A DNA stretch of 64,000 nucleotides from CALJXB01 sp965225935 (GTDB taxonomy: Bacteria > Pseudomonadota > Alphaproteobacteria > Kiloniellales > JAKSDN01). Within the stretch, counting starts at the first letter, position 1; every line of letters starts with the position of its first letter. The stretch covers positions 62,001-126,000 of the forward strand of contig CBDDCC010000010.1 in NCBI GenBank assembly GCA_965225935.1, in the 5' to 3' direction. The position numbers were made by a program, and so were the translations under genes. Positions 1 through 8,037 of this stretch are shown here, one piece after another. The notes beneath the pieces were generated by a model that did no database searches, had not been told where the DNA came from, and saw only the letters and a program-made list of their open reading frames with translations.

Positions 1-11
1 GTGCCCGATAG

Positions 12-194
12 TCCAAAGGTAAACTGATCGTGCCGTGGGGAAATTGCGTCGTGGACGGCAAATGCCTGTGTCCGCTGGAGCAAGCTCTGGTGCAACTGAG
101 AATGAAGAGATGCGCCGATTGGACCATCATGCTGCTGTTTGGAAAAGGCCCTACTGATATCGTCGGTTGCGGGCCTCCGCAACCACCGGCGTAG
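12..194 (+). other. Short open frame of unknown status, possible gene remnant
   Basis: An open frame of 60 codons follows a stop at 9-11 and ends with TAG at 192-194. It has no ATG near its 5' end. The translation is cysteine-rich (VDGKCLCPLEQALVQLRMKR in the middle) and I do not recognise it. It could be the 3' end of a decayed gene or chance. Seven-base arms AAAAGCC (196-202) and GGCTTTT (225-231) with a 22-nt loop lie just downstream and resemble a weak terminator. Positions 240-372 are AT-richer and hold nothing I can name. Confidence 0.15.
165..184. repeat. Small hairpin repeat GGTTGCGG/CCGCAACC
   Basis: The arms GGTTGCGG (165-172) and CCGCAACC (177-184) are perfect inverted repeats separated by GCCT. 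Almost the same hairpin occurs at 3573-3592. The CCCGCAACC part also resembles the 3' acceptor end of an initiator tRNA, seen more fully at 23951-23973. Confidence 0.45.
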
Positions 195-372
195 GAAAAG
201 CCGCCTGCTGCCAATGTGTTACGGGGCTTTTTCGAGTGAATTGAGATCCTCCAAAATCTGGCCCTAATAAAATCAGTCATTTATCTGGCAAGTCTAAATC
301 GCCTCATAACTAATTGCTATCTGCTTTCAGCCGCCGCGCGACGCTCCGGTGGCTGCGTAATGAGATCTGGTG

Positions 373-945
373 CTAGGAGCTGGGGGCGCGGCGATGGCGG
401 GTCGCGGCCGTCCGATTCTCTGTAAAAAGTTGACGAATAACGGCCTTCGCCTGGGCACTGGCGGCCGCGGCGCCGAGGCTGGAGGCGGCCGCGGTCACCC
501 CCTCGTGCAACAGAAAGAGAGGCCGTAGGAGCGGACGTTGTGACGCCAGCAGGCGCGCGGCGATTTCGTCGCGCACCCCCTGCTTGTTGCGCTCCACTTC
601 GGCGTGGATGGCGGCGCTCTCCGGATGGGAGGCCAGGGCTTGCACGAAGAGACAGCCTCGCGCGCCGCTGCTCTCCATCCAACTCTCGAGTTGGCCGAAG
701 AGATGAAGCACCGCACACTCGCCGGGCTGCGCCGGCTTCCGCGTGCGCAGATGCTCCAGATAGAGCGTGTGCCGATGGGCAAGCGCGGCCACGATCATGG
801 CCTCGCGCGAGGGATAGTGCTTGTAGAGCGTGCGGATGCTGACGCTGGCGGCCTCTCTGATCGCCTCGACCCCGGGCTCGGCGAATCCGCGCTCGGCGAA
901 CAGCGCATTGGCGGCGGTGGCGATCTTGATCTTGGTGGTGGACAT
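373..945 (-). CDS. TetR/AcrR family transcriptional regulator
   Basis: This 190-aa protein is a TetR-family repressor. The N-terminal helix-turn-helix (residues about 5-50) has the usual pattern: IATAANALFAERGFAEPGVE, then IREAASVSIRTLYKHYPSRE. The C-terminal ligand domain is variable and gives no clue to the effector. The gene is divergent from the DddP-like gene, and a near-perfect palindrome lies in the 65-bp gap, so it probably represses that operon and itself (inference). The start at 945 is the only one that preserves the whole HTH. An overlapping longer frame in another phase is a codon-bias shadow. Confidence 0.9.
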   Translation of the reverse strand: MSTTKIKIATAANALFAERGFAEPGVEAIREAASVSIRTLYKHYPSREAMIVAALAHRHTLYLEHLRTRKPAQPGECAVLHLFGQLESWMESSGARGCLFVQALASHPESAAIHAEVERNKQGVRDEIAARLLASQRPLLRPLFLLHEGVTAAASSLGAAAASAQAKAVIRQLFTENRTAATRHRRAPSS

Positions 946-954
946 GGGCTATGG

Positions 955-972
955 GTATAGTGATCACTCTAC
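955..972. promoter_or_regulatory. Probable TetR operator between divergent genes
   Basis: GTATAGTGATCACTCTAC is an 18-bp palindrome with one mismatched pair (958/969), centred on TGATCA. It lies between the start codons of the TetR gene (945) and the DddP-like gene (1011). Its size and position suit a TetR-dimer operator controlling both promoters. Confidence 0.6.
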
Positions 973-1010
973 TTCGGATTGTCAGCCAAGAATAGCTTGT
1001 CGGGGGCCGG

Positions 1011-2231
1011 ATGTACGACGAAACCATCAAGCAGCGCGCCGCCAGCACAATCGATTTCAGGGAGTTGCGCCGCTATCGCCTGTCCCGAGTGCAAGAACAG
1101 CTTAAGCAGAGCGATGTCGGGGCGGTTGTCCTCTTCGAGCCCCAGAACATCCGTTACGCCACCGATCTGACCAATGCGAACCTGATCTGGACCTTTTACA
1201 CGCCCGTTCGCTATGCCTTCGTCCCGGCGGACGGCCTACCGATCATGTTCGAATACGCACTGGATACGTGCCCGGTCACGGCGAGCGACCTTGAGTTCGT
1301 CTCGGATGTCCGGCCGGCCATCTCTTTCGCGACCTTCTACAAGCTCGACGGCAAGGCTCCCTTCGTGGAGGCGTGGTGCGCGGAGCTTGAGGGCCTGATG
1401 CGCGAGCACTGCGGCGCCAGCCGTCGCCTGGCAATCGATGCGCTTTCGCCGGTCGCCTGTGCGGCGCTCGTTCACCGCGGCTTCGAGGTGCTCGACGGCG
1501 ACGGACTGATGGCTCGTGCGCGGTTGATCAAGTCCTCCGAGGAGATCAAGTGTCTTCGCGCTGCAGTGCAGGTCGCAGACTTGGCGGCACAGCGGGTTCG
1601 CGAGTCGCTGCGGCCCGGCCTGACGGAGCAGCAGCTTTGGGCCCTGCTTCACGCGACCAACATCGAGCAGGGCGGCGAGTGGATCGAGACCCGGCTGCTG
1701 ACTTCCGGTGCGCGCACCAATCCCTGGTATCAGTCGGCCAGTGAAAAGATAGTCGAGACGGGCGAACTGGTGGTCTTCGACAGCGACATGGTGGGCCCCT
1801 TCGGTTATGTCGGCGACATATCGCGTGCCTATCTTTGCGGCGACCGGCCTACCGGCGATCAGAAGCAGGCCTACCAAGTGGCTTACGATAGCCTGCATCA
1901 CAACCTGGGCCTGCTGCAGCCGGGAACAAGCTTTCGCGAGGTCACCGAAAGGAGCTTCGCCCCGCCGGAAGCTTTTCGCGCCTCTCAGGAAGCCGTCGGT
2001 CATGGGGCTGGGCTTCAGATCGAGTTCCCTCTGCTGTGCAAGCGCGGGGAGGTCCAGCGCATGCCCTATCCAGACATGACCTTGGAGCCCGGCATGGTGA
2101 TCTGTGCGGAAGCCTATGCCGGAGCAGCCGGCGGCGCCGAAGGAGTGAAACTGGAGCAGCAGATCGTGATCACGGCGTCAGGCCATGAGGTGATGAGCGC
2201 TCTGCCCTTCGAAGATGCTCTGCTGTCCTAG
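1011..2231 (+). CDS. M24 metallopeptidase-fold protein, DddP-like (DMSP lyase family) with an altered active site
   Basis: This 406-aa protein has a creatinase-type N-terminal domain (about 1-170) and an M24 pita-bread domain (about 175-400). Stretches such as GGEWIETRLL and RTNPW (222-239) closely match, from memory, DddP, the M24-type lyase that cleaves dimethylsulfoniopropionate to DMS and acrylate. All metal ligands expected in DddP are present: D257, D259, D269, H331, E367 and E382. However, the residue six after the metal His, the catalytic Asp in characterised DddP (HGVGLCDE), is Ile337 here (HGAGLQIE). DMSP cleavage is therefore doubtful, and the protein may act on another substrate. 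GGGGGCCGG precedes the ATG. An MDR oxidoreductase follows 38 bp downstream, probably co-transcribed. Confidence 0.85.
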   Translation: MYDETIKQRAASTIDFRELRRYRLSRVQEQLKQSDVGAVVLFEPQNIRYATDLTNANLIWTFYTPVRYAFVPADGLPIMFEYALDTCPVTASDLEFVSDVRPAISFATFYKLDGKAPFVEAWCAELEGLMREHCGASRRLAIDALSPVACAALVHRGFEVLDGDGLMARARLIKSSEEIKCLRAAVQVADLAAQRVRESLRPGLTEQQLWALLHATNIEQGGEWIETRLLTSGARTNPWYQSASEKIVETGELVVFDSDMVGPFGYVGDISRAYLCGDRPTGDQKQAYQVAYDSLHHNLGLLQPGTSFREVTERSFAPPEAFRASQEAVGHGAGLQIEFPLLCKRGEVQRMPYPDMTLEPGMVICAEAYAGAAGGAEGVKLEQQIVITASGHEVMSALPFEDALLS

Positions 2232-2269
2232 GCACGGCATCCATCCTGCCTCAAAGGAAGACCGATACC

Positions 2270-3376
2270 GTGGCACAACAAACTGAGATCCCGAAGAAAA
2301 TGACCGCCGTGCTGCTGACCGGCCATGGTGGGTTGGACAAACTCAACTACCGATATGACGTGCCAACACCGGTTCCGGGGCCGGACGAGGTCTTGATCAA
2401 GGTGGCCGCGGCCGGCGTCAACAACACCGACATCAACACGCGTATCGCCTGGTACTCCAAGGCGGTGAGGGCTGGCACCAATGTTGGCGGTGCGGACGGC
2501 TTTGCCAGTGCGGAAGACGACGACGGAACCTGGTCCGGCGCCGCTATGGCCTTCCCGCGCATCCAGGGCGCGGACTGCTGCGGGCGCATCGTTGCCGTGG
2601 GCAACGGCGTCGATTCGGCGCGTGTCGGAGAACGGGTCTTGGTTCGCACCTTGATGCACGATCCCGACGATGACCGCTCCTTTGCCTCCTGGACCTTTGG
2701 TTCGGAGTGCGATGGAGGCTTCGCTCAATACACCAAGGCTCCGGCGCGTGAAGCATATAAGATCGAGAGCGATTGGTCCGATGCCGAGTTGGCCTCCATC
2801 CCCTGCGCCTATTCGACCGCCGAGGGCTTGCTGCATCGCGCCAGCCTAAGCGCAGAGCGGGTGCTGGTCACCGGTGCCTCCGGTGGCGTCGGCTCGGCCG
2901 CGGTGCAGCTTGCCAGGAGGCGCGGTGCAGAGGTGACGGCGGTCTGCGGCACCGACAAGGCAGTTGCGGTGCAAGCGCTCGGTGCCGAGCGTACGCTGAC
3001 GCGCGATGCTGATCCGGTGGAGGTGCTGGGCGCTGACTCAATCGACGTTGTGATAGACTTGGTGGGTGGCCCGCAGTGGCCCTGCCTGCTCGACCTCCTG
3101 GTGCGTGGCGGACGCTATGCCACCGCCGGCGCGATCGCCGGTCCGATTGTCGAGCTCGACCTGCGCACGCTGTATCTGAAAGACCTCAGCTTCTTTGGCT
3201 GCACCTATCAGGACGAGACTGTGTTCGAGAACCTTGTCGACTACATCGAGCGTAACGAAATCCAGCCCATCGTTGCCAAGACCTACCCACTGAGCGACAT
3301 CGCCCAGGCACAGCGGGACTTCATGGCGAAGCGGCACACCGGAAAGCTGGTCCTGATCCCGCCCTCAGCCAGCTAA
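2270..3376 (+). CDS. Zinc-type alcohol dehydrogenase / quinone oxidoreductase family protein (MDR)
   Basis: This 368-aa medium-chain dehydrogenase/reductase has a GroES-like N-terminal domain (about 12-165) and a Rossmann domain with VLVTGASGGVGSAAVQLA near residues 198-215 for NAD(P)H. The catalytic-zinc Cys pattern of classical alcohol dehydrogenases is not obvious, so a quinone- or enoyl-reductase activity is more likely. The GTG start at 2270 follows AAAGGAAG at 2253-2260. It probably forms an operon with the DddP-like gene and may process that enzyme's product, as reductases do in acrylate metabolism, but it does not resemble AcuI closely. Substrate unknown. Confidence 0.85.
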   Translation: MAQQTEIPKKMTAVLLTGHGGLDKLNYRYDVPTPVPGPDEVLIKVAAAGVNNTDINTRIAWYSKAVRAGTNVGGADGFASAEDDDGTWSGAAMAFPRIQGADCCGRIVAVGNGVDSARVGERVLVRTLMHDPDDDRSFASWTFGSECDGGFAQYTKAPAREAYKIESDWSDAELASIPCAYSTAEGLLHRASLSAERVLVTGASGGVGSAAVQLARRRGAEVTAVCGTDKAVAVQALGAERTLTRDADPVEVLGADSIDVVIDLVGGPQWPCLLDLLVRGGRYATAGAIAGPIVELDLRTLYLKDLSFFGCTYQDETVFENLVDYIERNEIQPIVAKTYPLSDIAQAQRDFMAKRHTGKLVLIPPSAS

Positions 3377-3572
3377 TCCATAAACTGTTGTAGGGGACCT
3401 GCAGATCGGAGAGGGTATCTATTGGCAAGGGGTGCTGATCGCCGTATCGACTCTCCATCTGCTAGCGAGGCAGGACCATTTCGGAAGATTCGGCTATTTG
3501 GCCAAGATTCGGACCTTCTCCATTAGTCGCCAATAGCCTCGAGCCGCCGCGTGCAAAACAGCAAATATAGGT

Positions 3573-3592
3573 GGTTGCGAGCCCCCGCAACC
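3573..3592. repeat. Second copy of the small hairpin repeat
   Basis: GGTTGCGA (3573-3580) and CCGCAACC (3585-3592) form a hairpin almost identical to that at 165-184, with seven of eight arm bases pairing. It overlaps the left end of the 31-bp direct repeat. Confidence 0.45.
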
Positions 3593-3614
3593 AACCTGCA
3601 TCCAGACCTGCCGA
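3584..3614 (+). repeat. 31-bp direct repeat, copy 1 (tRNA 3'-end-like plus flank)
   Basis: The repeat starts CCCGCAACCAACCTGCAT and ends CAGACCTGCCGA. It matches 23964-23994 in the same orientation with one mismatch (3602 C versus 23982 G). Its first ten bases equal the CCCGCAACCA acceptor end of an initiator tRNA. It could be a relic attachment site or a dispersed repeat. Confidence 0.6.
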
Positions 3615-3797
3615 TAAAGCAGAGCAGCAAGCGGTTGGGTTCGACCCGAAGCATCCCTTCGGCTCTGGCACTATGAACGACCCTTAACCGGACGAATTAG
3701 AAGTCCATTGATTGATTTGAACGTCCGATATCGGGACCTGAGCGAGGTCTGACGGAACAGCTTTGACCCTCTCAGGGGAGAATCCCAAGAGCTCCGC

Positions 3798-4400
3798 TCA
3801 GTAATGTGGAGGCGTCATGGACCAAACCACGGTCGTGGCGACATCTCCCGGATTTCGATAGCGATGCGGCCGGTTTGAGTCGAAGTGGAAACTGTCGCCT
3901 GTCTGAAGGACATAGACCTGCTCATCGACGGTGAGTTCCAAAGTTCCGCTGGCAACATATCCGGCTTCTTCGCCATCATGCGCATAGAGCTCGTCGCCGG
4001 AACTGGCCCCGGGCTGCAAGGTGCACAGCAACATCTCCAGTTTTCCCGACAGGGTCGGACACAAAAGCTCGTCCTTTATTCCGGTTTCGAAGCGAAGCGC
4101 GCGGCGACGGTTCGAACGCACCACAATGTCTGCGTCCGGATCCTGTTCGTCTTCAGGGTCGGGGAAAAACCAATGGATGCTGACCCCTAGAACACTGGCA
4201 AGGGTGTTCAGCGCCCGTATCGATGGAGACGCCTGATTTCTTTCCAGCTGACTTAGGAATCCTACGGACAGTCCGGTCTGATCGGCGAGCGCCTGCAAGG
4301 TCATGGACTTCGCCTTGCGCAGCTCTTTCAGCCGTGCGCCCATGATTGTCGCGGTTTCTCTGGGTCCCGGTTGTCGATTGCCTTCAGGCCCGTTCTTCAT
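3798..4400 (-). CDS. XRE-family regulator with C-terminal cupin domain
   Basis: This 200-aa protein combines an HTH_3 domain (about 20-75: LKELRKAKSMTLQALADQTG, then LSVGFLSQLERNQASPS) with a small cupin (about 125-195: ETGDSFHFDSNRPHRYRNPG-type metal/ligand barrel, seen here as LQTGDSFHFDSNRPHRYRNP). PuuR-type repressors have this layout and sense a small amine or amino-acid-like molecule. It is divergent from the ThDP enzyme gene, and a 28-bp inverted repeat lies between them, so it probably represses that gene and itself. The first 18 residues may be non-native if an internal start (MGARLKELR) is used. Confidence 0.9.
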   Translation of the reverse strand: MKNGPEGNRQPGPRETATIMGARLKELRKAKSMTLQALADQTGLSVGFLSQLERNQASPSIRALNTLASVLGVSIHWFFPDPEDEQDPDADIVVRSNRRRALRFETGIKDELLCPTLSGKLEMLLCTLQPGASSGDELYAHDGEEAGYVASGTLELTVDEQVYVLQTGDSFHFDSNRPHRYRNPGDVATTVVWSMTPPHY

Positions 4401-4427
4401 AGCCCATGTTCCGTTTGCGCTTGATTC

Positions 4428-4455
4428 ATCGAAAATATACGACTATATTTTTGAT
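4428..4455. promoter_or_regulatory. 28-bp inverted repeat, probable operator of the XRE-cupin regulator
   Basis: ATCGAAAATATA (4428-4439) and TATATTTTTGAT (4444-4455) are inverted repeats with one mismatch around the spacer CGAC. They lie 27 bp upstream of each of the two divergent start codons. The AT-richness and symmetry fit a dimeric HTH repressor overlapping the promoters. Confidence 0.6.
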
Positions 4456-4481
4456 AAAATCGATAATTTCATGAAGATATT

Positions 4482-6347
4482 ATGACAAGAACCGTAAGCC
4501 AAGTCATTGCAAAAGCGCTGAAGCGCTACGACGTTCCTTTTATCGCGGGCATTCCGGGGCACGGCAATTGGGCTCTGACGGACGCGTTTCATCGCTCTGA
4601 AGCTGCGCCGCGCTTCGTCCAAGTCATGCATGAGCAATCGGCGGCGCATCTGGCAGATGCCTGTTTCCGGCTGACCGGGAAACCTGGTGCTGTAACAGGA
4701 TCGGTTGGACCGGGTGCTGCAAACACATTGATGGGATTGGCAACGGCGTACTCGGACTCCAGTGCATGTCTGGCACTCCTCGGTGCGGTGGCGACCCATA
4801 TGCGTGGACATGGTGTGATGCAGTCGCTGGATCGAAAGTACGCTCCGGATTTTCCGCGTCTTGCGGAACCTGTCACAAAGGCGGCGTTCGAAATCCATGC
4901 GCCTGATGCCACCGCGTCGGTTTTGCACAGGAGCTTCAACGCGATGCTGACCGGAAGACCGGGGCCAGTGAGCATTGATATCCCGATGGATGTTCAGGTC
5001 GCATCCACGGACATAGATGCATGCGATCTGAGTCAGCGCATACCGACAGGCGCACCAAGACCTGATGCAACTGCTTTGGAAGAGGCTCTTTCGCTTCTCA
5101 GGACTGCCGAGCGGCCTTGCGTTGTTTTGGGCGGAGGGGTCTTGACCGCCAATGCGACATCGGAGTTGCGTGAATTTCTCGAATTGGCCTGTCTTCCTGC
5201 TGTCCACACTTGGAACGGTAAAGGCGCCCTGGTGGACGATCATCCGCTCAATGCAGGACCAATCGGTGTCGGAGGGTCGAAGGCGGCAAATCAGGCAGCG
5301 GCGGACGCAGATGTTCTCTTGGCCCTGGGCTGCCGGTTTTCCGACTGGTCGTCGTCGTCATTCCGGAAAGGGGTGACCTTTTCCATTCCTCCAAGCCGAC
5401 TGATCCATATCGATATTGATCCTCGGACGATCGGAAGAAGCTATCCGGCCGAAGTCGGTATCGTGGCAGATCTCAAACAGGCGCTAAGCGATTTATGCGT
5501 TGGTGTTTCCAAGCAAGAGAGCCAAGACGCATGGCGGAAACGCGCATCATGGTTTGATGAGATTGCAGGCAAGAAGAAGTGCTGGGAAGCGGTGCTCACA
5601 AAGCGCGTGAATGCGAAGGGAATGCCCGCGTCCATGCTTGCGGTCTTCAAGCGGCTGCGTCTGGCCCTGCCGCCTGAAGCAGTTGTCACCGTTGGTTCGG
5701 GACATTGCCAGGCTGCCGTAAGGCAAGGGTTCCAATGCCTGGAACCCCACACCCATGTGACTTCGGGTGGCTACTCGACAATGGGATTTGCTCTGCCGGC
5801 TGCGATGGCATCGGCCATTGTCCGGCCCGGAACGCCGGTTGTGGCGGTCGTCGGTGACGGGGACTTCCTGATGTCCGCCCATGAACTCGCAACCTGCGTG
5901 ATGCAAGGCTTGCCCGTCATCATTCTCGTGCTCAACAATTCGGGCTTCATTTCCATCCGCGATGGACAGGACGCGATCTTTCAACGCAATGTGGCGTCCG
6001 AGTTTCAGCTGCGCAAAGGAGATGCTGACGGCTACTCCCCCGACTTCGTTGCGCTCGGGCGCTCTTTTGGCATGGATGTGGTCGTTCGGGCAGATACGCT
6101 CGAAGACATCGAAACAGCGGTCAAGCGCGCGATCGTCGAGCAAGGGCCAGCCCTCATAGAAGTTCCGATTTCCCGCGACCCAGCGATTGCCGGTGCCGAA
6201 CCCGCCGGATGGTGGGACTTTCCGCACACCGGAGATGCTGCAATCGAGATTCAGGAAGACTACCGCTACGGACGCGCAGCACAACAGCACTTGGGGGCCG
6301 ATGTCAGTAACGCAGAGCTAACACCGCCACTTGGCATTTATGGATGA
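4482..6347 (+). CDS. Thiamine-diphosphate-dependent enzyme, acetolactate-synthase-like
   Basis: This 621-aa protein has the three-domain plan of the ThDP carboligase/decarboxylase family. The PYR domain carries the catalytic Glu51 (VMHEQSAAHLAD). A central nucleotide-binding-like domain spans about 190-340. The PP domain has the GDG...NN ThDP/Mg motif near residues 457-485 (VVGDGDFLMSAHELA and ILVLNN). Relatives include acetolactate synthase, sulfoacetaldehyde acetyltransferase, glyoxylate carboligase and IolD, and I cannot choose between them. No separate small regulatory subunit is nearby, which argues against valine/isoleucine biosynthesis. A tiny frame (ATG AAG ATA TTA TGA, 4471-4485) overlaps the start. 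There is no strong ribosome-binding site. Confidence 0.85.
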   Translation: MTRTVSQVIAKALKRYDVPFIAGIPGHGNWALTDAFHRSEAAPRFVQVMHEQSAAHLADACFRLTGKPGAVTGSVGPGAANTLMGLATAYSDSSACLALLGAVATHMRGHGVMQSLDRKYAPDFPRLAEPVTKAAFEIHAPDATASVLHRSFNAMLTGRPGPVSIDIPMDVQVASTDIDACDLSQRIPTGAPRPDATALEEALSLLRTAERPCVVLGGGVLTANATSELREFLELACLPAVHTWNGKGALVDDHPLNAGPIGVGGSKAANQAAADADVLLALGCRFSDWSSSSFRKGVTFSIPPSRLIHIDIDPRTIGRSYPAEVGIVADLKQALSDLCVGVSKQESQDAWRKRASWFDEIAGKKKCWEAVLTKRVNAKGMPASMLAVFKRLRLALPPEAVVTVGSGHCQAAVRQGFQCLEPHTHVTSGGYSTMGFALPAAMASAIVRPGTPVVAVVGDGDFLMSAHELATCVMQGLPVIILVLNNSGFISIRDGQDAIFQRNVASEFQLRKGDADGYSPDFVALGRSFGMDVVVRADTLEDIETAVKRAIVEQGPALIEVPISRDPAIAGAEPAGWWDFPHTGDAAIEIQEDYRYGRAAQQHLGADVSNAELTPPLGIYG

Positions 6348-6538
6348 CCGAGGAAGGCACCCTTGCCAAAGCAGCCGTTCGCCAAACACAAAAGACCCGG
6401 ACCAATTTGCAGAGAAAGAAATCCGGAAAGAGCCCAATCCAAAGGACATAAACTTCACGCAGAGTATTCTTGCTCCATCACCGCAGCCTCATCACCGTCC
6501 CGCGCAGATTCGATTTAGTTCTTGGAGGATCTCAAAGA

Positions 6539-6964
6539 ATGGCGACTAGCTTTGATGCACCAAGCATATGGTCTCCTTTCGGCCCATTTTCCCACGGCGT
6601 TGTTCTGGGGGACGGCGTCGTTGTCCATTTGAAAGGTCAGATCCCGCTTGATCCAGAAGGTCGATTACTGGGCAAGGGGGATATGCGAATTCAGCTGAGG
6701 GAGACCTTGGAGAATATAGAAAGTGTCTTAGAATCCGTCGGCGGAACTATGGCGGATATCGTTTCACTTACCCACTATACGACCGACATTGATGCGTTTA
6801 TGAATGCCGGAGATGTCAGGCGTGAGTTCTTCACGCCACCGCACCCTATATCGACAACTTTGGGCGTTGCCAGGCTCTTTGATCCAGCGGTCCTGGTGGA
6901 GATCGCAGCGATCGCCGAGATTCCTCGAGACAATTTCAAGGCACCACCTTCTTCGCCTTCTTGA
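6539..6964 (+). CDS. RidA / YjgF-YER057c-UK114 family protein
   Basis: This 141-aa member of the Rid superfamily starts at ATG 6539, set by GGAGG at 6524-6528. The core EIAAIAEIP and VVHLKGQIPLD segments are typical. In RidA proper an Arg (Arg105 in E. coli, motif PARS) is needed for imine hydrolysis; the aligned segment here reads PISTTLGVARL, with Ser at that position. It is therefore likely a member of a divergent Rid subgroup with a different or lost activity. It lies 191 bp after the ThDP enzyme gene and may share its regulation. Confidence 0.85.
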   Translation: MATSFDAPSIWSPFGPFSHGVVLGDGVVVHLKGQIPLDPEGRLLGKGDMRIQLRETLENIESVLESVGGTMADIVSLTHYTTDIDAFMNAGDVRREFFTPPHPISTTLGVARLFDPAVLVEIAAIAEIPRDNFKAPPSSPS

Positions 6965-7149
6965 GGCATGGCAACAGTCTGGAGACATAGGCGAACGTCT
7001 GTGAACGAATGACAACAGAAGATCTATTCATTGCCACCGGCTTGTATGGCTTCGTAGCGCGCTGTGACAGTGACTAGACTGGCTCATGAAGTACAGCGTC
7101 GAAGAGGTGCACTGCAAGGCTGGCATATCGCGGCAGACCTGTTACTGGC

Positions 7150-8037
7150 TTATTGCGGATCAAGATTGTCCAGCTTCTCAGGATTGCGGACTATATAGAT
7201 TGTGGAAATCCGGTTGTCCTCGACGTCGATGCTGAAAGTTTGATCCAGTTGGCCGTCGACAAATACGAGAATGCCGGGCCGGCCATTGATGGTAGCGCCG
7301 GAAAGGCGGATTGATGTGGCTTTCGCGCCAAACTTGCGCGAAACACCAAGGAAAAATCGCGCGACCTTGTCGACGCCGCGGATCAGATTGAGCGCGGCCA
7401 TCTTTACGCCGCCCCCATCCGTGTACAACATGACCTCTTCCTGAAGCAGGCCCTTGAGCCCGTCTATGTCGCCGGTCTCGAGCGTCTCAAAAAAACGCGA
7501 GATTAGGGTCCTATATGCTTCAGGAGGCGCGGCTTGAGAAGGGCGCGGACCTCTCACGGCTTTACGTGCCCTGGCGGCAAGTTGCCGGCAAGCCGCCTCG
7601 CTCTTGCCGAGAGCAATGGCGATATCGGCGTACGGAAGATCGAAAACATCATGCAACAAGAACGCCGCCCGTTCGGGCGGCGTGAGCGTTTCAAGCGTTA
7701 GAAGAAGGGCAAACGACAAATCATCAGCCAGCTCCGTCGCGGTCGCAGGAGAAAAGGCCTCCGTAGACAAAACGGGTTCCGGCAACCATGGTCCCACATA
7801 GGTTTCGCGCCGCTTCCTGGCGGACTTCAACTGGTCAAGGCACAGCCGCGTAGCCACCGTCACCAGATAGGCTTCCGCGTCTTTCATTTGCGCTGTCGAA
7901 GAAGAGACCCGAAGCCAGGTCTCCTGCACGATGTCTTCCGCATCGGCGCGACTGCCGAGCATTCGGTAAGCAAGCCCGAGCAACCGCCCGCTATGGGCCT
8001 TGAAAACGGCTTCCAGAGAGGCTCGATCTATGCTCAT
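7150..8037 (-). CDS. ECF41-type RNA polymerase sigma factor with fused SnoaL-like C-terminal domain
   Basis: This 295-aa sigma-70-family protein has region 2 (about 8-75, YRMLGSRADAEDIVQETWLR), region 4 (about 110-160) and an extra C-terminal SnoaL-like domain (about 175-290). Hallmarks of group ECF41 are visible: WLPEP in the linker, DGGG in the SnoaL domain, and NPEKL near the C-terminus. In this group the C-terminal extension, rather than a separate anti-sigma factor, controls activity. Its ATG overlaps the stop of the upstream CMD-family gene by 4 nt. It is the last gene of a three-gene minus-strand operon with a matching promoter at 8984-9010. Confidence 0.95.
   Translation of the reverse strand: MSIDRASLEAVFKAHSGRLLGLAYRMLGSRADAEDIVQETWLRVSSSTAQMKDAEAYLVTVATRLCLDQLKSARKRRETYVGPWLPEPVLSTEAFSPATATELADDLSFALLLTLETLTPPERAAFLLHDVFDLPYADIAIALGKSEAACRQLAARARKAVRGPRPSQAAPPEAYRTLISRFFETLETGDIDGLKGLLQEEVMLYTDGGGVKMAALNLIRGVDKVARFFLGVSRKFGAKATSIRLSGATINGRPGILVFVDGQLDQTFSIDVEDNRISTIYIVRNPEKLDNLDPQ

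Larger units (their letters stand above)
3377..3797. other. Gene-free stretch with tRNA-like repeat material
   Basis: No credible gene is seen in 421 bp. A 69-codon minus-strand frame (3462-3671) lacks family features and runs through repeat sequence. The interval holds the hairpin at 3573-3592 and one copy of the 31-bp direct repeat at 3584-3614 that recurs at 23964-23994. Confidence 0.5.

Noticed and set aside
317..1048. 243-codon minus-strand frame overlapping the TetR gene
   Set aside because: Out-of-phase shadow; the TetR frame at 373-945 has a complete HTH domain.
3462..3671. 69-codon minus-strand frame in the gap before the XRE-cupin gene
   Set aside because: It reads through the tRNA-like repeat and has no family, signal or ribosome-binding site.
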